Of a stretch of DNA of 5,646 bases, positions 1 to 5,509 are shown piece after piece. This stretch comes from Nitrospirales bacterium (GTDB lineage: Bacteria > Nitrospirota > Thermodesulfovibrionia > Thermodesulfovibrionales > Dissulfurispiraceae). Every line of letters starts with the position of its first letter. Position 1 is the stretch's first letter. The translations under genes were made by a program, and so were the position numbers. The stretch is taken from contig JADLDZ010000183.1 of NCBI GenBank assembly GCA_020846375.1, positions 1 to 5,646 of the forward strand, written 5' to 3'. The notes under the pieces are model-generated. The model worked only from the letters and a program-made list of their open reading frames with translations. It ran no database searches and was not told the origin of the DNA.

Positions 1-497
1 GCGTGCTCATCGGCCTCGGCATAGGCGCGGTTGACGCGGATAAAGTTGAAACGGGTATCCATATAGGCGACCATGACATGAATATTGGAAAAAACCTTCT
101 CCAGTAGCTCATTTGTCGCCCGGAGACCTTTCTCCGCCTGCACCCGCTCGAGAATGACCTGTCCGAGATGCTTGTTGGCGGTTTTCAACTCGTGGGTACG
201 GTTCTCCACCAACTCCCCGAGGTGATCCCGGTGCTTCAGCAGTTCCTGCATCAACCGCTCCAACTCCTTCTTCTGTGCCTTGAGCTGCTCGTTGGCGTCC
301 TGCAGTTCATCGGTGCGGCTCTTTGCCGCCTCTTTTGCTGACTTGAGTGCCTTTTCCGCATAGAGATGCCGCTCGCGGAGGCGGGTGTTCTCGGTAGTGA
401 GCGCGGAATTTTCCTGGAGCAGGTGTTCGTTTGCCCGGAGGATGTCGGCGGTCTTCGAGGGGGGGGCACCCCGCATGTCCGCTTTCTGAAGACTCAT
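1..497 (-). CDS. PAS-domain sensor protein, N-terminal part (probable signalling kinase)
   Basis: Only the first 165 codons are visible; the gene continues past the left edge. Residues about 17-135 are strongly helical and charged, with heptad-like Leu/Glu/Lys/Arg spacing, and so form a long coiled coil. Residues 93-105 (LGELVENRTHEL) match the 'LEELVEERTxEL' signalling linker common in bacterial hybrid histidine kinases and PAS proteins. From about residue 130 the sequence reads as the start of a PAS domain (LLEKVFSNIHVMVAYMD, then FNFIRVNRAYAEAD). No signal peptide or membrane segment is seen before it, so a cytoplasmic sensor is likely. The output domain (kinase, GGDEF or other) lies outside the window. 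ATG at 497 was chosen; it has only a weak GGGTGGG just upstream. A GTG at 503 and an ATG at 476 are in-frame alternatives. An 8-C run falls at codons 11-14. A strong promoter candidate lies about 180 bases upstream. Confidence 0.85.
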   Translation of the reverse strand, partial: MSLQKADMRGAPPSKTADILRANEHLLQENSALTTENTRLRERHLYAEKALKSAKEAAKSRTDELQDANEQLKAQKKELERLMQELLKHRDHLGELVENRTHELKTANKHLGQVILERVQAEKGLRATNELLEKVFSNIHVMVAYMDTRFNFIRVNRAYAEADEH

Positions 498-832
498 ACC
501 CACCCGTCGAGAAGAGGGAGGCAGTGTCTGGTCGGGAAGAAGAAATCACAGGTACAAGGAGTATTTTCCATGGGGGAACTGGGCATTTCCTTTACGGTCC
601 GGGATACGTATTATTACTATGAAAACAAAGGCTTCACCCGCAAAACCCTTCAGCAAAGAGCAGAGTCTATTTCCAATTATACCATATTTTTTTTGCTCTT
701 CATGTCAACGATATCTCTGCAGAGAGCCCTGCCAACTCCCCGCGGAAGTGAGGACCGGCGGGAAGCATGAATCTTTTGCACATACAGACCATGAAGGGAA
801 AAGAGGCAGGATGCCGGTGGCGTGATCCTTTT
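498..832. other. Intergenic gap between flavoprotein gene and sensor gene
   Basis: This 335-base stretch is more AT-rich than the flanking genes. It holds the candidate sensor-gene promoter (676-708) and about 170 bases of presumed untranslated leader. Just past the flavoprotein stop there is no classical terminator. The best hairpin pairs 738-743 with 758-763 (CCCCGC/GCGGGA, one wobble, 14-base loop) and has no following T run on the minus strand. A 12-base perfect palindrome, TCTCTGCAGAGA, lies at 714-725 with no loop. A 66-codon plus-strand reading frame (570-770) is discussed in the findings. No RNA gene is recognised. Confidence 0.6.
676..708 (-). promoter_or_regulatory. Candidate sigma-70 promoter for the sensor gene
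   Basis: On the minus strand a perfect TATAAT lies at 681-676. It is preceded by TGG at 684-682, giving the extended -10 motif TGnTATAAT. A perfect TTGACA lies at 708-703. The spacer to TATAAT is 21 bp, longer than the usual 16-18, and includes an uninterrupted A8 tract (694-687). TTGACA is also 16 bp from an overlapping TATGGT, a 4/6 match to TATAAT. An extended -10 can work without a well-placed -35. Transcription would begin near 669 and leave a leader of about 170 bases before the ATG at 497. Confidence 0.6.
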
Positions 833-1945
833 TCAGGAGGGAGAGCAGAGGGAGCGGCCGGTCAGCTCACCCATCAGTTCCCGGACGGAGAGGACTCTGT
901 CCACCCTGCTTGCATTGGTCCCCACGGTATAGAGAGGCTCCTCCTTGTCGGGGTTGTATCCGGCAGAGCTGAGAAGGCCGTTGCAGATGCAGAAATGGTG
1001 CTCATTGCTCTCTTTTGCAGGGCAGAGGGTGAAAGCTCCCTCCTTGTCTTTCAGGAGCACATACCCTTTGTCGCACTTGGGAGGCCTCCGCCTCTGCAGC
1101 GAGGAAACATACATGGGGGAGTGACTGATCACCCTGAAGGGAAGCCCGCAGGGGGAGCCGGGGTCGTGGGCGACGAGGATATCCTCCTCTTTCGCGGCAA
1201 TGACTGCCTGTTTGTATTCCGGAGAGGCGCTGCTCTCCCCGGTGGCAAGGAACCTCGTCCCCATCTGGACGCCGTCCGCTCCCATTGCCAGGAACTTCAC
1301 GATATCCGCATGGGTATAGATCCCCCCTGCCACGATGACGGGAAAGTCGCCATACCGCATGGCCATGTCTTTTACTGGCGGAAAGAGGTTCTCCAGCCGG
1401 TTGGATTCGAGGTCGATCTGCTCCATTTTGAACCCGAGGTGGCCTCCCGCGAGCGGGCCCTCCAGCACGATGGCATCGGGCCGGCAGCCCAGCTTTTCCC
1501 ATTTCTTGCAGATGATCTCGAGCGCCCGGGTGGAAGAGACGATGGGGATCAGGGCGGTATCCTTCGATGGTTGTATGATGGGCAGTGTCAGCGGCAGCCC
1601 CGCACCCGAAATGATGACGTCGGCCCCCGCGTCGAGCGCGCCCTTTACCGAGTCGTTGTAATCCCTTACCAGTGCCCCCATGATGTTGATCCCGGCGAAC
1701 CCCTCTCCCTCCTTGGCCCGGGAGACTTCTTCATATGCCGCTTCATAGGTGTTCACTCTTTTTCCCGTCCTTTTGGAAACGAGGCGGTCGAGGCAGGCGC
1801 TGGAGACGATTCCGAGACCCCCCTCCCGCGCCACGGCACGTGCGAGCGGATGGAGAGAGACTCCGACACCCATCCCCCCCTGGATGATGGGCACGGGTAT
1901 CTTCTTGCCTTTTATCACAAGGTGCGGTAAAGATGTTTCTGGCAC
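833..1945 (-). CDS. 2-nitropropane dioxygenase / nitronate monooxygenase-like flavoprotein
   Basis: This 370-residue protein is predicted to be a cytoplasmic FMN-binding TIM-barrel enzyme of the NPD/nitronate monooxygenase superfamily, which also includes FabK-type reductases. Family motifs appear in order: QGGMGVGVS (22-30), GINIMG (85-90), ISGAGLP (112-118), EGPLAGGHLG (162-171) with the conserved active-site-region His169, and the phosphate-binding GGIYTHADI and GADGVQMGTRF (207-232). After the barrel comes a cysteine-bearing segment: C266 in GSPCGLP, then C291, C308, C319 and C321 in FCICNGLL. This recalls a subfamily with a C-terminal CxC-NGLL motif and may bind metal, though that is inference. 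The start codon is GTG, set by AAGGAG 12 bases upstream; an in-frame TAG lies just behind it and there is no nearby ATG. It is separated from the citrate synthase by 266 bases and probably has its own promoter. The family call is firm. Nitronate as the true substrate is not shown, and an NAD(P)H-dependent reductase is an alternative. Confidence 0.92.
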   Translation of the reverse strand: MPETSLPHLVIKGKKIPVPIIQGGMGVGVSLHPLARAVAREGGLGIVSSACLDRLVSKRTGKRVNTYEAAYEEVSRAKEGEGFAGINIMGALVRDYNDSVKGALDAGADVIISGAGLPLTLPIIQPSKDTALIPIVSSTRALEIICKKWEKLGCRPDAIVLEGPLAGGHLGFKMEQIDLESNRLENLFPPVKDMAMRYGDFPVIVAGGIYTHADIVKFLAMGADGVQMGTRFLATGESSASPEYKQAVIAAKEEDILVAHDPGSPCGLPFRVISHSPMYVSSLQRRRPPKCDKGYVLLKDKEGAFTLCPAKESNEHHFCICNGLLSSAGYNPDKEEPLYTVGTNASRVDRVLSVRELMGELTGRSLCSPS

Positions 1946-1957
1946 GGATGAACAATG

Positions 1958-1963
1958 CTCCTT
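1958..1963 (-). promoter_or_regulatory. Ribosome binding site fixing a GTG start
   Basis: The minus strand reads AAGGAG, followed by 12 bases and the GTG at 1945. The spacing is longer than the usual 5-9. However, there is no in-frame ATG or TTG between the site and the GTG, and an in-frame TAG precedes the site, so it supports the unusual start of the flavoprotein gene. Confidence 0.6.
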
Positions 1964-2019
1964 ACTCTAGAATGTGGACGCAAAACGAATAGAGAGGGAG
2001 AAAATTTTCCCCTGTGTGT

Positions 2020-2052
2020 CTGCGCAGCCTTACCGAAGGCAAGGCTGCGCAG
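2020..2052 (-). promoter_or_regulatory. Perfect 12-bp stem-loop in the leader of the flavoprotein gene
   Basis: CTGCGCAGCCTT (2020-2031) and AAGGCTGCGCAG (2041-2052) are exact reverse complements around a 9-base loop. The block AAGGC is doubled (2036-2045), so a smaller stem (2027-2031 with 2036-2040) competes with the large one. On the minus strand the stem is followed by ACACACAGGGG, not a T tract, so it is not a standard intrinsic terminator in that direction. On the plus strand it is followed by GGTTTTAT, but no plus-strand gene lies upstream. It sits between a TATAAT box and the flavoprotein start. It could be a leader structure, an mRNA-stabilising 3' end for gltA, or an operator. Confidence 0.7.
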
Positions 2053-2068
2053 GGTTTTATCATCGCTT

Positions 2069-2074
2069 ATTATA
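2069..2074 (-). promoter_or_regulatory. Candidate -10 box for the flavoprotein gene
   Basis: The minus strand carries a perfect TATAAT in an AT-rich block. No good -35 hexamer is seen 16-18 bp upstream: the nearest TTGATA is only 8 bp away, and the base triplet before the box is not an extended -10. If used, transcription starts near 2062 and gives a leader of about 117 bases that begins just before the 12-bp stem-loop. Confidence 0.35.
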
Positions 2075-2139
2075 GCCTATTTTATCAAGAGGAATGTTTT
2101 CTTCTCCATCGGGAAGCACAAAGGAATCGGAGGAAGTCT

Positions 2140-2169
2140 CTCCGGGAGGTGCCCGATCTTTTCCCGGAG
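2140..2169 (-). terminator. Weak hairpin downstream of citrate synthase
   Basis: CTCCGGGA (2140-2147) and TCCCGGAG (2162-2169) are exact reverse complements with a 14-base loop, 43 bases beyond the citrate synthase stop. On the minus strand the sequence after the stem is AGACTTCCTCC, with no T run. It may help end or protect the acnA-gltA transcript, but it does not meet the usual criteria for an intrinsic terminator. Confidence 0.25.
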
Positions 2170-2211
2170 GAAAGGAGAACGGGAAAGGTCATGGTGCGGG
2201 GGCGGAGGCAT

Positions 2212-3423
2212 CTACACGTCCGGAGACTGCGACGCCGGCTTCCTGTCCTCTATCGCCTGATAGGCACACCCCATTTGCCCGCAGTAATGGCCGATATATT
2301 CCGATTCAGGCCGGTAGAGCTCCGGTTTTCCCTGGGCGTCGGCGAATTTTTCCTCTATGATGTGGGCGCACCACCCCGCTATCCTCGATAGGGCGAACAG
2401 GGGCGTCATGAGGTCGGCCGGTATGCCCATCATGCAGTAGACCGATGCACTGTAGAAATCGACGTTCGGCTTGAGGGTCGACAGGCCTTTCCGTTCAAAC
2501 TCCGCAACCGCCGCTTCCTCCACCCGGACGGACAGCTCATACCATTTCGGCTGCCCGAGCTTCTCGCCGAGACGACGGGATATCTCTCTCAGGATCCTGG
2601 CACGGGGGTCGGTTGTCTTGTACACCGCATGGCCCATTCCCATGATTTTTTTCCCCTGTTCCAACTGCCGTCTGACCCAGGCCGGGATGTCTTTTTCGGA
2701 CTCCACTTCCCCGAGCATTTTCATCACGCGGGCGTTGGCGCCGCCGTGCAGCGGTCCCGAAAGGGCGCCGATACCGGCTGCGATCCCCGCATACATGTGA
2801 GCCTGTGTCGAAACGACCTCCCTGCAGGCGAAAGTGGACGCATTGAAGGTGTGGTCCGCATGGAGGATCATGCAGACGTCGAGATCGCGGGCCATGCCGG
2901 GGTCGGGCTTTTCCCCATGGAGCTGCCAGAGGAAGTTTGCTGCGTGGGGCAGGCCGCTGTCAGGCGGGAGCGGCTCAAGGCCGTTCCGTACCCTGTGCCA
3001 CGCCGCCACCACCGCAGGCAGACGGGAGATGAGACGCACCGCCTTCCGGACATTCGCCTCCCTCGTCTCCACCGTCAGTTCCGGGTCTGCGGCGGCGAGG
3101 AGCGGGACGGTCGCCTGGAGCACGTCCATGGGAGATGCCTGTTTCGGAAGGTTTTTCAGGCACTCGGCCAGGAAATCCGGCATCTTCCTCTCTTCCACGA
3201 CACGCCGGGTGAATTCATCCAGCTCCCCCTTGTCGGGCAGGTCTTCGTTGAGGAGGAGAAGAGCGGTTTCGAGAAAGGAGGATTTCCCGGCCAATTCCTC
3301 TATCCGGTATCCACGGTACATGAGGATTCCCTGCTCGCCGTCAATGAAGCTGATCTTGGTGTCGGCGACGGCAACGCCGCGCAGACCGGTGTTCTTGATG
3401 TTCGTATTGGCTGTCTCACTCAT
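2212..3423 (-). CDS. gltA: Citrate synthase (short form)
   Basis: This 403-residue cytoplasmic enzyme condenses acetyl-CoA with oxaloacetate to citrate, the entry step of the TCA cycle. The catalytic set is complete: LHADHTFNAST with His188 and His191, GPLHGGAN with His226, GMGHAVYK with His265, DPRA with Arg274, NVDFYSA with catalytic Asp322, Arg347 in the SRIAGW segment, and Arg371 in the late YRPESEYIG segment. The length and the lack of a long N-terminal extension fit the shorter bacterial/archaeal class rather than the longer NADH-regulated enterobacterial class. 2-methylcitrate synthase shares this fold and cannot be excluded by motifs alone. The overlapping aconitase and the absence of prpB/prpD-like genes in the window favour the TCA role. 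The ATG at 3423 overlaps the aconitase TGA (ATGA). The nearest GGAGG is about 16 bases upstream, too far for good independent initiation, so translation probably depends on the preceding gene. Confidence 0.95.
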   Translation of the reverse strand: MSETANTNIKNTGLRGVAVADTKISFIDGEQGILMYRGYRIEELAGKSSFLETALLLLNEDLPDKGELDEFTRRVVEERKMPDFLAECLKNLPKQASPMDVLQATVPLLAAADPELTVETREANVRKAVRLISRLPAVVAAWHRVRNGLEPLPPDSGLPHAANFLWQLHGEKPDPGMARDLDVCMILHADHTFNASTFACREVVSTQAHMYAGIAAGIGALSGPLHGGANARVMKMLGEVESEKDIPAWVRRQLEQGKKIMGMGHAVYKTTDPRARILREISRRLGEKLGQPKWYELSVRVEEAAVAEFERKGLSTLKPNVDFYSASVYCMMGIPADLMTPLFALSRIAGWCAHIIEEKFADAQGKPELYRPESEYIGHYCGQMGCAYQAIEDRKPASQSPDV

Positions 3424-5363
3424 CGTATGCTCAGCAGTTCCTCCCGTACGAAATTCAGGGTCCCTCCCGCCAGGAGGTGTTTTCTCTGTCGGTCCGAAAC
3501 GTCAAGGAGAGTAATGACAGGATATCCATCCACCTCGACAAGCACCTCCCTGTCTCCCTCCTCTATACTTTTTCGCACCGCAGGGAAGAGCACCCGTGCC
3601 CCCCTGTTGAAACGATCATAATCCACCGGGTCCTGAAATACAAGGGGGAGAATGCCCCAGTTGCATAAATTGGCCATGTGGATGCGGGCGAAGCTCTTCA
3701 CGACCTTGGCGCAGACCCCGAGGGAGCGCGGGGCGAGGGCGGCGTGCTCCCGGCTGGAGCCCTGGCCGTAGTTCTCGCCTCCGACCACCACTACAGCGCC
3801 TTTTTCCCTGCATATCCTGGAGAAGGCGGGGTCGATCGGCGAAAAGACGAATTCGCTGATCGCCTCGATATTCGAACGCAGCGGAAGAACCCTGTTGCCC
3901 GCCGGCATGATGGTGTCGGTCGAAATGTTGTCTCCTAGCTTGAGCACCACCTCCGCCTCGATTGTTTCCGGAAGGGGCGCGACCTTCGGGAGCGGCTTTA
4001 TATTCGGTCCCCTGATCACCTCGGCAGCGCGCAGTGCTTCGGCCGGAGCGATGATCGACGCCTCGTCGATGACGTATCTCTTCGGGTCTTTGATACGGGG
4101 GTAGGGCATCTCGCCGGCAAGGTCCCGCGGGTCTGTGATGACGCCCTTCAGGGCTGCCGCGGCAGCGGTTTCAGGGGAGCAGAGGTACACCTTGTCGTCC
4201 TTCGTTCCCGAGCGGCCCGGGAAGTTGCGGGGAAAGGTGCGAAGGCTCACCTGGCCCGTGCCCGGGGCCTGCCCCATCCCGATGCAGCCGATGCAGCCGG
4301 GTTCGTGGATACGCGCCCCGGACAGGAGAAGGGATATCACTCCGCCACGGGCTGCCACATTCTCGATGACCTGGCGGCTCCCGGGATTGATATGAAGCAT
4401 CGTATCCGGATGAGTGTGGCGCCCCTCCATGATTTTTGCCGTTACCATGAGATCCCGGAAGGACGAATTCACGCTGCTGCCCACAATGGCCTGGTCAACT
4501 TTGATGCCTGCCGCTTCCCTTACCGTGACTACATTTCCGGGCGACGAGGGACAGGCGATCAGGGGCTCAAGGGTGGAGAGGTCGATCTCGTCGTACTCAT
4601 CGTATTCCGCTCCCCTATCGGCGGAGAGTTCCACCCATGCTTCGCCTCTCCCCTGGGCTTCCAGGTAGGCCTTCGTATTCCTGTCGGAGGGAAAGATAGA
4701 GCTCGTGGCCCCCAGTTCGGCTCCCATGTTCCCGATCGTCTCACGGTCTGTTGCGGAGAGGGTCCTGACCCCGGGGCCGTAATACTCGACCACCATCCCG
4801 ATGCAGCCCTTGACTCCGTGCCGGCGGAGCATTTCGAGGATCACGTCCTTGGCGCTCACCCAGTCGGGAAGCCTGCCCGTCAGTTTCACCCCCAGGGCCT
4901 TCGGACAGGCAAGATAGTAGGGGTACCCCGCCATTGCGAGGGCTACATCGAGGCCGCCTGCCCCCATGCCGAGCATGGAAATGCCCGCTGCGCCGGGGGT
5001 GTGGCTGTCAGCCCCCAGCAGGATCTTCCCGGGGGCGCCGAAGCGCTCCATATGCACCTGGTGGGAAACGCCGTTTCCCGGACGACTGTAATGGATTCCG
5101 TAGCGGGCGCAGGAGGTCTGGAGAAAACGGTGGTCGTCGGCGTTTTTGTTGTCCGTCTGGAGGATGTTGTGGTCCACGTACTGGACGGCGAGCCCGACCC
5201 TGACCCTTTCGATCTCCAGCGCTTCGAATTCCAGCATCGAGAGGGTCCCGGTGGCATCCTGCAGAAGAGTGTGGTCGATCCGGATGCCTATTTCCGCTCC
5301 GGGAACGAGCTCTCCCTCGACAAGGTGGGATTCAAGGATTTTCCGGGTGACGTTTCGTGCCAT
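3420..5363 (-). CDS. acnA: Aconitate hydratase, Aquifex-type short form
   Basis: This 647-residue cytoplasmic enzyme is predicted to isomerise citrate to isocitrate. It is shorter than the 750-900 residues of AcnA/AcnB and matches the short 'Aquifex type' class, with barrel domains first and the swivel domain last (about 465-647) in one chain. Visible landmarks are VDHNIL (Asp64-His65), His104 in HQVHME, GADSHTPGAAG (117-127), NMGAELGAT (212-220), GCIGCIGMG with CxxC Cys357/Cys360, FPRNFPGRSGT with Arg379/Arg384, GDNISTDTIMPAG (477-489) and YGQGSSREHAA (532-542) with the active-site Ser/Arg pair. The canonical GSCTNSS motif reads GSSVNSS, so the usual first cluster ligand is Ser297. The start at 5363 is the only option: an in-frame TAA lies one codon upstream and the N-terminus fits the family. 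No Shine-Dalgarno sequence is visible, and an imperfect inverted repeat runs up to the ATG. It ends overlapping gltA by four bases. Confidence 0.93.
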   Translation of the reverse strand: MARNVTRKILESHLVEGELVPGAEIGIRIDHTLLQDATGTLSMLEFEALEIERVRVGLAVQYVDHNILQTDNKNADDHRFLQTSCARYGIHYSRPGNGVSHQVHMERFGAPGKILLGADSHTPGAAGISMLGMGAGGLDVALAMAGYPYYLACPKALGVKLTGRLPDWVSAKDVILEMLRRHGVKGCIGMVVEYYGPGVRTLSATDRETIGNMGAELGATSSIFPSDRNTKAYLEAQGRGEAWVELSADRGAEYDEYDEIDLSTLEPLIACPSSPGNVVTVREAAGIKVDQAIVGSSVNSSFRDLMVTAKIMEGRHTHPDTMLHINPGSRQVIENVAARGGVISLLLSGARIHEPGCIGCIGMGQAPGTGQVSLRTFPRNFPGRSGTKDDKVYLCSPETAAAAALKGVITDPRDLAGEMPYPRIKDPKRYVIDEASIIAPAEALRAAEVIRGPNIKPLPKVAPLPETIEAEVVLKLGDNISTDTIMPAGNRVLPLRSNIEAISEFVFSPIDPAFSRICREKGAVVVVGGENYGQGSSREHAALAPRSLGVCAKVVKSFARIHMANLCNWGILPLVFQDPVDYDRFNRGARVLFPAVRKSIEEGDREVLVEVDGYPVITLLDVSDRQRKHLLAGGTLNFVREELLSIR

Positions 5364-5403
5364 TTGTTAAAGCATACCACAGAGCAGCGGGAGCTTTACA
5401 ATG
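5361..5403 (-). promoter_or_regulatory. Imperfect inverted repeat abutting the aconitase start codon
   Basis: On the minus strand CATTGTAAAGC (5403-5393) is mirrored by GCTTTAACAAATG (5373-5361), with single-base indels and a 19-base centre. The aconitase ATG is the last triplet of the downstream arm. As RNA this can form a stem of about 9-10 pairs whose foot reaches the start codon. As DNA it could be a dimeric-regulator operator. No ribosome binding site lies in the stem or loop. It does not carry the CAGUGN loop of an iron-responsive element. Confidence 0.45.
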
Positions 5404-5509
5404 TCGCTCCAACGGGCTTCCAGGGCAATCGCATCGAAAGGTATGAATTATCATGGAGATGGCCGGGGGCATGACAGAGCCTCGATAACCAATTGCACAT
5501 TCTGTTGGT
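5364..5509. other. Upstream region of the aconitase gene
   Basis: These 146 bases separate the end of the unidentified gene from the aconitase start. Apart from the inverted repeat, the only promoter-like element on the minus strand is GATAAT (5452-5447), a 5/6 match to TATAAT without a recognisable -35. No intrinsic terminator for the upstream gene is seen, so read-through from it into acnA is possible. Minus-strand frames here are very short (20 and about 40 codons) and not credible as genes. Confidence 0.5.

Larger units (their letters stand above)
1946..2211. other. Intergenic gap between citrate synthase and flavoprotein gene
   Basis: This 266-base stretch has no convincing gene. It contains, in minus-strand order, an 8-bp inverted repeat (2140-2169), an AT-rich block with a TATAAT box (2069-2074), a perfect 12-bp stem-loop (2020-2052), an AAAATTTT block (2001-2008) and the flavoprotein ribosome site. 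The order suggests the end of the acnA-gltA transcript followed by the promoter and structured leader of the next gene. Confidence 0.6.

Noticed and set aside
714..725. The palindrome TCTCTGCAGAGA as an operator or terminator.
   Set aside because: Twelve bases with no loop and no T tract, and not positioned at a promoter element. It is within what chance allows.
767..1930. A 387-codon open frame on the plus strand.
   Set aside because: It lies opposite the flavoprotein gene, whose minus-strand translation carries clear FMN-barrel motifs. The plus-strand product has no recognisable domain and is a GC-rich antisense shadow.
2629..3621. A 330-codon open frame on the plus strand spanning the acnA-gltA junction.
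   Set aside because: It crosses two well-supported minus-strand genes and shows no domain.
4281..4298. The tandem 9-base repeat GATGCAGCC as a regulatory or recombination repeat.
   Set aside because: It simply encodes the CIGCIG residues of the conserved aconitase cluster motif.
5361..5403. An iron-responsive-element-like hairpin at the aconitase start.
   Set aside because: The loop lacks CAGUGN and the bulged-C geometry. Only a generic inverted repeat can be claimed.
4305..5474. A 389-codon open frame on the plus strand opposite aconitase.
   Set aside because: The minus-strand frame matches aconitase throughout. The opposite frame is His/Gly/Arg-rich without family features, as expected for an antisense shadow.
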